Source of the DNA: Datnioides undecimradiatus
Lineage: Eukaryota; Chordata; Actinopteri; Lobotiformes; Datnioididae
Assembly (NCBI GenBank): GCA_008933995.1
Contig: WARS01000011.1
Coordinates: 9,639,516-9,703,515, forward strand
Direction of reading: 5' to 3'
Length of the DNA stretch: 64,000 nucleotides
Shown here: positions 1 through 57,336 of the stretch, in pieces
Position numbering within the stretch: the stretch's first letter is position 1
Layout: each line of letters begins with the position of its first letter
Position numbers and translations under genes: made by a program
The notes under the pieces: model-generated
Database searches by the model: none
The model's input: the letters and a program-made list of their open reading frames with translations, nothing else
Told to the model about the DNA's origin: nothing

Positions 1-47258
<47,258 letters not shown>

Positions 47259-47575
47259 CTTCTCAGGAGAATCGCTGCTCTGCGTCTGCGGACCAGAACA
47301 ATAAACTCAACACCAGCGTGCAAGTGAATGTCACATTGACCACAATCCCCGGTCCCCTACACGACCAGCAGCCACGGATTCCGCCGCCGAGGCGTGCACC
47401 ATTGTTGTCCCGTTAAGTTCTCGTGCAGTGGGCCCGTGCAGAAGAGCAGAATCCGAGGATGCCCGCATCCAGATCCAGAGGCAGCTCAGCCCTGTTGTGT
47501 ATCTGTGATAGAGCCGAGGATTATCTCTCACCATTCACCGCCGCCACTTGAGCAAGCGGGCGGGTCCCAATGAAA
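47259..47575 (-). promoter_or_regulatory. frmd5: frmd5 5' UTR and putative CpG-rich promoter
   Basis: This stretch upstream of the ATG is the most CpG-rich part of the neighbourhood. It holds a GC box (GCGGGCGGG, 47556-47564) next to an inverted CCAAT at 47567-47571, and no TATA box. On the minus strand a donor-like ATG|GTGAGAG near 47532 and an acceptor-like CCGCAG near 47290 would allow a non-coding first exon. The exact transcription start is inferred, not seen. Confidence 0.55.
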
Positions 47576-48584
47576 ACTGACGTCAAAGTGAACCAACGAG
47601 AGTGTTTGGCATTATCTCTGCACTTAAATATCCAATATTGTTTTTCTAACGCCGGTTTCTAATGCCTACCCGGGTCTACAAAATATTAGAAATGTTCTCC
47701 TGTCTGTCAAATATCCCTCACAAGCTTAATATTAAATATAGGATCATGTTTTATTTATAATGCAAAACTATTGGATGATGACTGTGGTACCTTACCCAAT
47801 TTTTAACCAATAGCTGTTGTGACAAAAAAATGCGTTCATTCCAGAAAACCCAGAATGGGCTCATTAGAGGCCCATTGATGTATAATCAGGGGTGTGATTA
47901 AGCTTTAATTTACTATACCATATATTGCCTTAGACCATGTAGAGAACAATACCTGAATAAAAAAAATATATGTAGCATATAATGCATCTTGAGTCGTTGA
48001 CTAAATGTCTTCTATGGAAATCCCTTGTAAAAGAGCCAAAACCATGCCAGGCTGACCTAATTCGCTGTCCCCTGGTAGAAAAGCACTCTAACGGGTTTAT
48101 CTTAACGTAAACAGTTTTGTTAAACTTAAGGTAAGCCCTTCTTCAATGGGGGTCTAACATTATTTTGAAGACTGTTCCTGTCACAGTTTGTGAACACTGA
48201 ATGTATTCGGCTGCCATCTGCAGGTCAATCGTTGTTGGTACGCTAACGGCAGCAGCAGCAGCAAGCATTCGCCTTGTGTGAAAATCATATATACCAGTTT
48301 GGTGTGACGACTGTCTCTGGGGGCAATGGAGGATCTGCAGAAAATGGAAAATATAGTGTCAGTACTAAGAAATGTTCACGTGTTTCCGCTATTACTTACA
48401 TCGCGACTTTACAGCACAAGCAGGCATGAAAGCACCGCCGTCTTAATTTCACTAGCTCTCCTACTTACCACATACTGCATGTAATAAAAATCAACCTGTG
48501 TATCAGCCTTGGCCATAGGGTAGCATTGATTAAAATTTAGAATTGAAGTTCAAAATGAAAGACCCCGATGGATTGCTAAGAACC
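47576..48584. other. Intergenic, frmd5 promoter to tRNA-His
   Basis: AT-rich spacer with no supported protein gene. A 52-codon open frame at 48326-48484 (plus) starts MEDLQKMENIVSVL. It has no recognised homology and no clear splice sites, so it is not called. A CAG-type triplet run lies at about 48249-48262. Confidence 0.5.
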
Positions 48585-48656
48585 TGCCGTGACCCGGATT
48601 CGAACCGGGGTTGCTGCGGCCACAACGCAGAGTACTAACCACTATACGATCACGGC
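48585..48656 (-). tRNA. trnH-GUG: tRNA-His (anticodon GTG)
   Basis: A 72-nt gene that folds as a full cloverleaf. Acceptor GCCGTGA pairs with TCACGGC, with discriminator A. The anticodon stem CTGCG/CGCAG encloses a loop with GTG at 48623-48621. The T arm is CCCGG-TTCGAAT-CCGGG. The internal B box GGTTCGAATCC is intact. A TTTT run about 30 bases downstream (48555-48552, minus) can serve as the Pol III terminator. The G at -1 needed for His identity is not encoded, as usual in eukaryotes, and is added after transcription. No intron is present. The intact structure argues for an active gene, although it is solitary here. Confidence 0.96.
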
Positions 48657-49583
48657 GAGCTAGCCGGGGCTGGTACATGAGGCAAGGATTTTGTCCCTAT
48701 AACCATTACCACGTAATATGCTGCCATTCTGAGTTCCTGTTACTATGCACTCTAAGTGTTTTCGGGTCCTTTACCTCTCACACAAGGCGTTCTAACCTAA
48801 ACACCACAGTAACCAAAAGAAAGACCTGAAACCCTACAAACGTGATTTAACGGTAATGCTAAGTTAACATCGTACTCGTCTAGTTTGAGCTAACTTAGCT
48901 AACTTTAGCTAAAGTTTAGCTGGTGCTACTGACGTTGACCTAGCAGAAGTACAAAACTGTTATATTCATGTATTTTAGCAAGCGGGTTTACAACTAATTG
49001 CGTATAATGTAAACATCAGTTCATTAAACAGTTCCCCCTCGCCGTTTTTCGTTTTTCTCGTTCTGGTTTAACATGACGCTAGGTTGCGTTATTGCAGAAC
49101 TTTTACGTTTTATACTGTTTTCAATGTAACGCCACAGTGGCTATCTACACGTACCTTACTTTGCGTGTGTGTGTATATGTGCATATATAAACATTGGTTT
49201 CCTTTATTAAAAGTTCACTTAAAACTCAAACGAGAGGCGTCGTATTTAATTTGGCCTACTCACCAGGACCAATTTTAAAATAACTTAATGTTTCTGCTCA
49301 TCTGTATTTATGTCCTGAGGGTAGTAAATCTAGTGTTCTGTAGTCGCGCAATTTGGTCTGAAGTAGCGTGCACACCCCTCACGTTACGTCACGTTACTCT
49401 GAGTCAGGTTTTAACAAAAAATCGGTCAGTATCATAATGGCTAGTTACATGTATTCTAACAATCACAAACTTTGTAATCCACGCAATATAAATCAAACTG
49501 TTGACACACAGTAGGATAGACAATAACAGATCAGAATGTTTAAAAAGAATGACAATCATAACTACGATGAAGTTAATATAGTA
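48657..49583. other. Intergenic, tRNA-His to paracaspase 3' end
   Basis: No gene supported. AT-rich, with a repeated AGCTAACTT-type motif at about 48887-48920 and a short GT/AT run at 49165-49185. Confidence 0.55.
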
Positions 49584-49589
49584 TTTATT
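49584..49589 (-). terminator. Likely polyadenylation signal of the paracaspase gene
   Basis: AATAAA on the minus strand, about 270 bases after the stop codon and the nearest canonical signal that I saw. Confidence 0.5.
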
Positions 49590-49859
49590 AAATTATCAAC
49601 TAGTATGTATTTGATAAATTAGGCTAGCCAGCTTGCCACTGATAGAAAAAAACTTTATGATAAAATCAGTACTAAGCAAAATTGAGTGTTAATATTTCTA
49701 AAGTATATAGCTAAGAATTAAAGGGTGGTAAAACAAATCAAACACAAATTCAGTCATTCACTCACTCATTCATCATGATCAACTTTAGACAAGCACAATC
49801 AGCAACTAATTAGTACAAATATTTTCAAACTGTATTTACAATAGCAGAACCACAGAGGT

Positions 49860-50201
49860 CTAAGGACGAAGAGTTAAGTCTAGCAGTTCATTCTCATCAT
49901 TCTCTTCAGGTTCGTTGCTTCTTGTAACTGCAGGTTGAACAACACACTCTGCCTTTCTGGTGAAAGGGCGACATGGACCAGCCAGAGTCTGATGCAGCCG
50001 TGGTTTGCTGCTTGAAATGTTGCCCATACTTTGAGCAGTAGCACCATCTTGTTTCTTGGCAGCTGTTGTTGTATGATTCCTCTTGTACAGTTTACAGGAT
50101 GCCACCAGAGGCTTTCCTATGTCCACCTGCTGGCTTTCTGACTTTCGCAGTTTACTGTCCACATGAGTATAGTGTAGATCCACTTTAATGATCAGAGAAT
50201 C
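49860..50201 (-). CDS. Paracaspase last coding exon
   Basis: Residues 550-662 and stop TAG at 49862-49860. The final strand of the Ig3-like domain is DSLIIKVDLHYTHV and VDIGKPLVASCKLYKR parallels EVNVGKPLIAKLDMHR in MALT1. The tail is poorly conserved but ends in an acidic PEENDE (647-652), which fits a TRAF6-binding PxExxE motif. Confidence 0.93.
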   Translation of the reverse strand, partial: DSLIIKVDLHYTHVDSKLRKSESQQVDIGKPLVASCKLYKRNHTTTAAKKQDGATAQSMGNISSSKPRLHQTLAGPCRPFTRKAECVVQPAVTRSNEPEENDENELLDLTLRP

Positions 50202-53200
50202 CTGAAAAAGGCAAAAAATAAAATATTTCCGAATTTGTTTTGCAAAGTTTCCATGGAGGATTAGCTCTGTTTGAAGAAACACTTCATGTAATCTTAAATG
50301 GTGCACTTATCATTGACTGCATACCGTGAGCTTTTGAAGACCACAAAGTCGCAGAGTTGAGTCCGCGTTATCAGATTTCTTCAGTAGTAGCGAGTCCATC
50401 TCTTCTGACCTGCCAGGGCCGGAAAATATGTCTTCCAGTGACTGAGGATTAAGAGCATAAAAACTGTAAGTATCATAAAAACTTTCAATTAGCTACACCA
50501 AAACATGTAAGTTAAGTGTAAATAAACATGTCCTGCATTTATACTGGCCTGGTCTAAACCCTTATAAATCAGCCACTAGATGTCAGTATGATCCAACAAT
50601 CTGTAGCCAAAGCAAGCATGTATAACACTAATAAGAAAGGTGCCGCAGATAGCTATTACTATTTCCTGCTTTGTCTGTGGTTGCAGCAGGCTGAAAGTCT
50701 ATATATGGGCAGAACTTCCTCAGACATGTGAAACGTGGGGGTGAATGGGCATCATTGAGAAATTCCCGCTGGCTAACGGAAACCAACAGCGTTCTACAGT
50801 GAGCAATGTGGAATTTATGATGTAGATACAGCTTGCAGTTTTTAAACATAACTTTGAGTTTAGTAAGTCTTACAATAGAGCATCAGACCTGAGTGTGGGC
50901 AGTTATATACTAGTGGAAAGGCCACATTTCACTGGACTGTATATTTATTTTTTACTTGTAGCGTGTGTGCCCTGATATATTAATGTCACTGTAAATATCT
51001 GTTGTGTGTTCATCTGTGTGTGTGTGTGTGTGTGTGACAACAACAAAAAACTGGATAATAGTATTGAGTAAAAATAAATATTTACAGGTTTGCTGCTAAG
51101 TGTGACCGTGCAGTCCTGAGTTCGCAGCCCAGTAGTTTTTATAGAGGCAAAAGCCACCAAGACATTAGAGAACAAAGCTGAGAAGCTGACTTCCACTTCC
51201 ACTCCGCAAAGAAACAGCAGCCGCTTCTTCCGTGGTAGCTCTGAAAGGAGATATGAAATTGTTCTTTTTTTATTAATAGTGAAAGTAACATAGTCAGTGA
51301 TTGTATCTTTGTATTCACAAGTTATTAAATTACAGAGACAGAGGAGCTGACTTTGTCAAGCTTTAATTAACAACATTCGGGGCTTTCTGCCTCTGTTAAA
51401 TTAAGCGTCCTGTCAGAATAAGATTGAGATTCTCAGATTAGCCCACAGATTCCACTCTAAAAGTGTTCATGCAAATCTTAGGAAAACATGATGGCAACTT
51501 CCTCTAATTGGACATGAAAATAGTCTTTGTAAAATTAAACAGTTCCTTGTTTTGCTATATCAAAACGTGTTTTTGAAAGCTGCCGAAGGGATCACATAAA
51601 AACACAACATTTGCATGTGGTTTGACACGTGGAGAAGGGGACGAGATGTGAGGACGAGTAAACAGGTCAATCTCTTTAACTAAAGGTGATGGTGGTTCAA
51701 GAAATGGAATTGTGATTTATTTGATGGAAATCAACTGTTTGTGAGATGTGAATGTACTTTACATGTCCTGCTTTCAATGCAATTTGGCCTGGAATTTAAT
51801 AAATATGGGGGGGAAAACCCTTGTTAGTTTGGGAAAATTTCCCTTAACTCACCATTTGCTTGTCTCCAACAGGCATCTCGCAGGCGTAGTTCCCTCGTGT
51901 GGCCAGTGGTCCAAACTGGGTCTGCAAGGGATCGTGGTTCCTTCAGTGTGTGTTTGATTTCCACCACCTGCTTGCCTGTGACTAGAGGGTCTCTGCCGAG
52001 ATCTGTTTTACAGAGAGGGAGAAAAGGGAGGTAAATATGATGCCTAGAAGCTCTGAAGACAAATCTCCACAGCAATTTGACAAACAAAACCCCGGGGTGT
52101 TTTTCCCCATATTTTATTCAGTCCACTTTGACCAGTTTGGAGGAAATCAACACTTGATTAACCACTAAAACCTTGGTTAAATCTTGAACAACAGCCTGTG
52201 CACTCATTTTGGTGTTCATGGGGCTGCCTGGGTTTTGCAATATCAGGGAGAGAAGAATGAGTGAGTTTTAGAAAAAGAAATCATTACATTCACATGGCTG
52301 ACTTTGAGGAACTTAGGGAACTTTAACAAATGTCATAGTTAATATTCGCTGTTAGTGATGGCACTGAACAGCCTTCCCCCAAAACTCGATACATTCAAGC
52401 ATAGGAGTCATCAAAAAGGTTATCAGGGTGTAATAGCTGACTAGTAGTGACACCATGTTCAAATAAAAGATTTATGCTTGGCTTTTGAGAAGATTTGGCA
52501 TCCGCTCACTATGTTGACATAACTGATGAGCAACCAGCAGTTCTTCGTCGACATCTCTTTTTCCATCTCTAAATTAGTCACAGACAAGATGAGCAAGGTA
52601 TCAAAAACAGAGGCTTGTGAAGTTACTCCCCATATTGTGGCTCTGGGATTTCAATGAAGCATAAAAAGTTAAAAGTATAAACCTTTTTGTTGAAATTTCA
52701 TAGGCATTCATTCATTTCGTCTTGTAAATATGTCCACATACACTCCCAGACACACAGAGTGCTGTCAGCAGGGTGCCTTGTCCTGCTAGAACTGATTTTG
52801 TGAGTGAACCAATCAGAGCAGTAGCAGAGGGTGCCCGAACGGCAGAGCAGCTGTCTCGCACTCTGCAGCTCTCAGGTTTCTTGCTGTTCACTAGCCAACA
52901 GTGTGAATTTCCAAAGAATGAGGTCACATGCTAATGGTACCTCGAAAAATTATTCTACCAGAGACCCATCAAACAGCCAAGCACTCTCTCAAGACAGGAC
53001 AACTTGATAACTCTCCACCCTGGCTTAGTCGCAGCGATACTTATGAGCCCTGAGTAAACAACACTAAAATGATTTGGCGACCATTATTAAATCTTCTCTC
53101 CACACCAATGGACAATCCGCTCTTTTCAGATCTGTTTACACTCAATGTATAAAAGTAAAAGCTGAATGCATATTTGTACCCGGCTTTGAGTTGATTTAAA

Positions 53201-56200
53201 GTATATTTACACTTATCTCTTAAACACAATTTAATATCAGCCATAAATTTGCTCACAGCCACTTGTGATGTGTCAAATCACCCAGCATGGCCCACAACTA
53301 CTCCTTGTTGCAGCAAACCTTTTCAGATTAGTTCTTAGGTTAATATATATTTGGGATTGATCATTATGTGTGCAAAAAACACAGCCCTGTTTGAAATACT
53401 TACCCTCCGACACCTTCTCTAAGACGTGTGTGACTTTCTCAGACTGTAGGATGTGCGCGTTCAAGTATTTTGTGAAGATTCCAGTACTTTTACCCCCGTC
53501 CTGGACCTCAAAAGCTTCAGCATCTTCACATCTGCGTTAATAAATAAAGAAACTATTCAAGTTAGGGTGGAAAAATACACATAACTTTCCACTCTACAGC
53601 ATGATAACCAATGTCACACATCACTACAACTTGTTCATACATGTCACCTAAGCTAGGTATTATTCTCTTGTGTTTATCATTAATTATTTATAAAACAGCT
53701 AATAAAAAGGTACATACGTGCCATAACCATAAACTGTGTTCCCACTGGGTCCCAATGGCATGATGCTTGAAGGTATGCAGTCCTGGTTGTACCTATAGAA
53801 AGTACATCAAACAAATGCAATCAAAACAAACCCTTAATACACTGTATTTAGTGTATTAATGAGAAAAAAATGTATTAAGACAAAATGAACTAATATAGAC
53901 AGTATATAATAATTTACATTTGTTTAAGTATGTATGCTTGAACAGTTTACAATATGAGAATTGATGTGTCTTAGTGAAACAAATTGGTGTGCCTACCATT
54001 TCCTACAGGTATCAAGTAGGATTACACTTAGTGCAGTGTGTCTTTGCTGCATGCTGTACATGATCCTCTGCACACAGACACAGTTTTCAGGCCGGTACGG
54101 TTGTGGAGCATCAACAGGTACCAAGTAATTCCTTCCAGCTCGCTCATACCCATGACCCGCATAGTAGAAAAGCCCTGCGGAGAGTTATAAAACTTATATC
54201 TAGGTACATCTGAAAAACAGCAAGATATGAAATTATCCCATTTTGCACTACTCATATTCTGTAGTCCTGGAATAAATAATAAGTAATGTTTGTAGCAGCT
54301 TATAGAAAAGTGAAGGTGGGGGACAAAAAAGATGCCTGATTTCTGTACAGTACACGTTTCAAAACACTTTCTCAATTTTCTGCCTTTGTTTCGTTATTAG
54401 CAAGGGAAAGTAGAGAACAGTGCCAGACAGTATCATTCTGACACAGCATGTTTTGTTTATTTTACCATCAAGATAATTAAATACTGTGATTAAAGTTTGT
54501 ACCTGTCTGCTGTTTAACAACAATAGTAGCTTACTTCCCCTGCACAATATGACAAGTTGTTAAAACTATGTTCTTGTTTTTCTTTTTTGTTTAAGCATCA
54601 TAACTGCATTTCGTTGCTCTGTACTTGTACATGTGTAATGGCAATAAAGTTTAATCTAATCTAATCTAATAACACACGGAGGGTCCAAGTTTATCTTCCC
54701 ACTCAACCACTTGTATGTGTAAAACAAAGATGCTACAAACCACCCAAGGGTTCATATCCCATGACAGGTGGACAGCAACAGATAAGGGTCACAGAGTGCG
54801 ACAAAGGAAGTTACAGCGTTACATTTCAGATCACTTTAAGTACCATGTCAGCATTTCTCAGAGGAAGTTGAAACTGTAAATCAACTGACAAATGTCGCAA
54901 ATTAAAAAAAATAAGATGTATAAGGAAATTATACTCACCATAAACCCCTCTGTCAAGGAGCTGAATGAACTTGTCAATGGCAGCCAGCATTTCTTCCCTC
55001 GTGAGATCCAGCAGAGAAACCACTCTGAAGCCAAGCTGTTGCAGGAGGTTGGACAGCTCATGTACATCCATGATTGGGGCCATCAAGACAGGGTGGTTGG
55101 AGTAATTCAGGTTGCCGATAAGAAGGGCAACCTTGTCAGTGGCTAAAACATAGATAAAAGTAACATTCTGATTAAAAACACACAAGAAATTTCTTATACG
55201 TATGGTTGTGTTTTGTTTTCTAGCACAGCTGAAACTTTGACACTGGGTTTCTTGCTATAAAATTTTACCTGTGAATGCTGCAGGAGGAGGCTGATCAGTT
55301 TGCACTAGAGGATATAAAAAAGAAAAGCACAAATTTATTTTTTAATCAAAAATCACAAATATTAAAGTCTCAAAGTACCATGATTCTGTCCACAAGACAC
55401 ATACTGGGCAGTACAATTGAATAATTTGACTTTTTTGTGATATGCATTGTACTACCACCAAGTTAGAAAGTTAGAAATAGGCTAAATACTGCAAGAACTA
55501 GTTTCACTTTACATCACTTTCCTGTTGTCTGTAAAAGGCACAGATTAAGTACTATTTGGAGCCCAAACAACTTCCTTTTTAGTCTGTAGAAATGGGAAAG
55601 TACCTCCAGCTTAATGGAAATAACTTCAAGCCAAGCTAAATCAGTGGAATGAAAGGATTAAAAAAAAATCTATTTTTTGAAGCTCTTTCTTTAAAAATGG
55701 AGGAAGTAATGTAATAGGAAAATACAGTGATAAAATTTTGGAAAAGACAGACTTTTATTAAGTTGCCTTATGTATGTGCATTTATGGCTTACCAATGTCA
55801 ACATCGACTGGTTCAGTCCATCTCTCCTTTAGCAGGTTCGAGATGGAGCACAGGTATGTTCCTCCATGTTCAGCTGTTGCATGGTCAATCTAAAAGTAAC
55901 ACAATAGATTATCTCCCTACCGTGAATGGTGTCTTTGTGTATTCCCAAAAATAGATGACAGTTCTCAACCACAAATTAAACCTTGGTAAAATATCAACCA
56001 AATTTTCCAGATAAGGTACATGACTGGCACAGAGTGTATGATTAAGAGTCAATGAAAGGACATATTAAATATAGCACTATGTAGACAATCACTATCAGCA
56101 CTGAGTTTTGCCATCCTTTGTTACCTGCAGTGTGTCACCACTCTTGCTCAGCACGGGCTGTCCATTTCTGTACCACTGGTAGCAGGGAGTGGGGATGCCA

Positions 56201-57336
56201 AAGGCAGTGCAGCGGAGAGTGAGTTTTGTACCTTGCAGGACTGTCTGGGGTTTAGGGTTTACCGCAATGTGTGGCTCACCCTGCCAGTCTACTGGCAGAT
56301 CTGATGACATTTGAAAACAGTCAGAGATTTAAACCAACAGCAATAAACTTGTAGTTTCATCACCAGTTGAGACAGACTGAGTCGATTCTGCAAATATGCA
56401 AAACAACAAAAATGACACAAGCACCCCATGCTGCAGTAACAATCAACATTAAAATGACACAATGCATACCTGACTTGTCAATGTCCAACACCTTCACTTT
56501 CGCCCACTCGCTAAATGCATGATTAGAAAGGTGGTCATTCACTCGGCACACGTAGAGCTGAGTTTTTTTGGCTCTGATGGTCAGATCTGCTTTAGTGCCT
56601 CCAGACACCTTGAACACAAAAAAACAAAAACAATATTAACTAATTATTGAAACATTTGTGGTGGTGAGAAAAAAAACTAGGAATTTAAGATCACTGTGAG
56701 ACTGTCAGAGATCTTCTCTCTTTAACTTTTATGTATAAGGGTAATCCTTTTCTTTAAATTGAATTGAATTGAATTGAATTGAAAACCTTTATTGTCGGTG
56801 CACAAGTTAGAAAGGAAAAAAAACGTACAACGAAACTGCAGTGAGCCTTCTTCTAAGGTGCGTGTAATAAGATATAAAATATAAAATGTAAAAAAATTAA
56901 GTGGTTTAGTTGAGATCATGATCGCAGATCACCTGTACAAATATGTAGAGTCTGACAGTATGAACTCAGACAAACAAACTGCAACACACACAAAGTAAAC
57001 ATTAATCTCAAATTAACATTTACACACACGCACGCACACACAAATTAAATCCACATACCTCCTTTAAATCATCAGTGAACCACTGGTAGCTGAGAATGCC
57101 TCTGCCCTCAGCCCGAACACTCAGGGTCACCTTATGGTCCACAGGTACACACACAGAGAAAGGATGGCGCACTATGACAATTTCTGAAAAAAATCAAGTG
57201 AGAAGCTCAGCTATCTGAGATAAGACTGCGTTGTCTGCCTCTATTTAGAAAAGCTACAACATATTGAGACTGTGTTGTAAAGATATAACATACCTTTGAT
57301 CATTATTCGACAGGGTTTGGGGCGGGATCCAGGCAT
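49860..57336 (-). CDS. MALT1-family paracaspase without death domain (PCASP2/PCASP3 class; malt2 or malt3)
   Basis: Fifteen coding exons: 57336-57294, 57183-57059, 56608-56470, 56387-56364, 56300-56125, 55889-55793, 55304-55269, 55142-54939, 54174-53997, 53792-53718, 53531-53404, 52002-51853, 51240-51086, 50441-50325, 50201-49860. All have GT-AG borders and matching phases; 662 codons. Ig1 is about residues 15-102, Ig2 115-200, the caspase-like domain 215-409, the Ig3-like domain about 410-545, then a tail. His289 (YYAGHGYE) and Cys338 (LLDTCRKW) correspond to human MALT1 His415 and Cys464; Asp239, Asp336 and Glu374 match the acidic S1 pocket for P1 arginine. Family role: Bcl10-CARD scaffold and protease activating NF-kB. 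Human MALT1 is 824 residues; the shortfall is mainly the missing N-terminal death domain. Linkage to alpk3 suggests a MALT1 paralogue. An in-frame TAG lies just upstream of the chosen ATG. Confidence 0.93.
50325..50441 (-). CDS. Paracaspase coding exon 14
   Basis: Residues 511-549, exactly 39 codons, ending in STLRLCGLQKLT, which parallels TRLSSLQKLKEHL in MALT1. Confidence 0.92.
51015..51036. repeat. (TG)n microsatellite
   Basis: A short TG run just downstream of paracaspase exon 13. Confidence 0.9.
51086..51240 (-). CDS. Paracaspase coding exon 13 (Ig3-like domain)
   Basis: Residues 459-510, ELPRKKRLLFLCGVEVEVSF then SALFSNVLVAFASI, equivalent to CGVQIQLGFAAEFSNVMIIY in MALT1. Confidence 0.93.
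51853..52002 (-). CDS. Paracaspase coding exon 12
   Basis: Residues 409-458, DLGRDPLVTGKQVVEIKHTL then KEPRSLADP, equivalent to GKQALEIRSSLSEKRALTDP in MALT1. It is the junction of the caspase-like domain to the Ig3-like domain. Confidence 0.93.
53404..53531 (-). CDS. Paracaspase coding exon 11
   Basis: Residues 366-408. CEDAEAFEVQ carries Glu374 of the S1 pocket; GIFTKYLNAHIL and VTHVLEKVSE match the next helices of the domain. Confidence 0.94.
53718..53792 (-). CDS. Paracaspase coding exon 10
   Basis: Residues 341-365 after the catalytic Cys, ending in NTVYGYGT, equivalent to NIVFGYAT in MALT1. Confidence 0.93.
53997..54174 (-). CDS. Paracaspase coding exon 9 (catalytic His and Cys)
   Basis: Residues 282-340. 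GLFYYAGHGYERAGRNYLVP holds catalytic His289, VDAPQPYRPENCVCVQ follows, and VILLDTCRKW holds Asp336 and catalytic Cys338. Confidence 0.97.
54604..54671 (+). mobile_element. Non-LTR retroelement 3' tail with (TCTAA)n
   Basis: Contains CATTTCGTTG, then GTAATGGCAATAAAGT, then about 3.5 AATCT units (54653-54671). It lies in the paracaspase intron between exons 8 and 9. The structure is the common 3' end of teleost LINE-derived repeats. Confidence 0.65.
54939..55142 (-). CDS. Paracaspase coding exon 8 (caspase-like domain, N part)
   Basis: Residues 214-282. DKVALLIGNLNYSNHPVLMA is the first strand of the caspase-like fold and MDVHEL carries Asp239 of the S1 pocket. VVSLLDLTREEMLAAIDKF matches MALT1 closely. 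Confidence 0.97.
55269..55304 (-). CDS. Paracaspase coding exon 7 (36-nt linker exon)
   Basis: Linker VQTDQPPPAAFTA between Ig2 and the caspase-like domain. The corresponding MALT1 linker ends in TTDQPLAKDKVALL, so the TDQP word is conserved. It is much shorter than in human MALT1. Confidence 0.88.
55793..55889 (-). CDS. Paracaspase coding exon 6 (Ig2 end)
   Basis: Residues 170-201, with the Ig2 F strand EHGGTYLCSISN and the G strand TEPVDVDI. Confidence 0.94.
56125..56300 (-). CDS. Paracaspase coding exon 5 (Ig2)
   Basis: Residues 111-169, most of Ig2: PKPQTVLQGTKLTLRCTAFG then PTPCYQWYRNGQPVL, parallel to the SPIPHYQWFKNELPL strand of MALT1. Confidence 0.95.
56364..56387 (-). CDS. Paracaspase coding exon 4 (24-nt microexon)
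   Basis: Encodes the Ig1-Ig2 linker ESTQSVSTD with both end codons split. It is flanked by TTGCAG and GTGATG and is needed to join exons 3 and 5 in this placement only as a phase-neutral insert, so it could be alternatively used. Confidence 0.75.
56470..56608 (-). CDS. Paracaspase coding exon 3 (Ig1 end)
   Basis: Residues 57-102, second half of Ig1 with the YVCRVNDHLS strand that parallels FYVCRVNNNF in MALT1, then FSEWAKVKVLDID. Confidence 0.94.
56756..56845 (-). mobile_element. Non-LTR retroelement 3' tail with (TCAAT)n
   Basis: On the minus strand it reads GTTTCGTTGTACG, a T-rich run, GACAATAAAGG, then about five TCAAT units (56782-56757). It lies in the paracaspase intron between exons 2 and 3, opposite in direction to the copy at 54.6 kb. 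Confidence 0.65.
57059..57183 (-). CDS. Paracaspase coding exon 2 (Ig1)
   Basis: Residues 15-56, first half of Ig1: EIVIVRHPFSVCVPVDHKVT and the WF tryptophan strand (LSYQWFTDD). It matches the VQYQWFKMN region of MALT1 Ig1. Confidence 0.92.
57294..57336 (-). CDS. Paracaspase coding exon 1 (chosen start)
   Basis: Residues 1-14, MPGSRPKPCRIMIK, plus one base. In MALT1 this segment joins the death domain to Ig1. The exon extends upstream to an acceptor at CTACAG (about 57366) or TAATAG (about 57354). Between them the frame carries stops, so this ATG is the first usable one in frame. Confidence 0.75.

Larger units (their letters stand above)
50442..57058. other. Paracaspase introns over 300 bases
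   Basis: The larger introns (50442-51085, 51241-51852, 52003-53403, 54175-54938, 55305-55792, 56609-57058) are AT-rich. They hold only the two retroelement tails, a TG run and short CA runs near 57020-57040. I see no nested gene. Confidence 0.6.

Noticed and set aside
47331-47534. Upstream 67-codon frame on the minus strand before the frmd5 start
   Set aside because: Not in frame with the conserved MLSR start and unlike any FRMD5 N-terminus; it is treated as 5' UTR or intron.
49860-57336. Calling the paracaspase simply malt1
   Set aside because: The domain order fits MALT1, but there is no joined death domain and the neighbour is alpk3, not alpk2. A paralogue is more likely, so no symbol is given.
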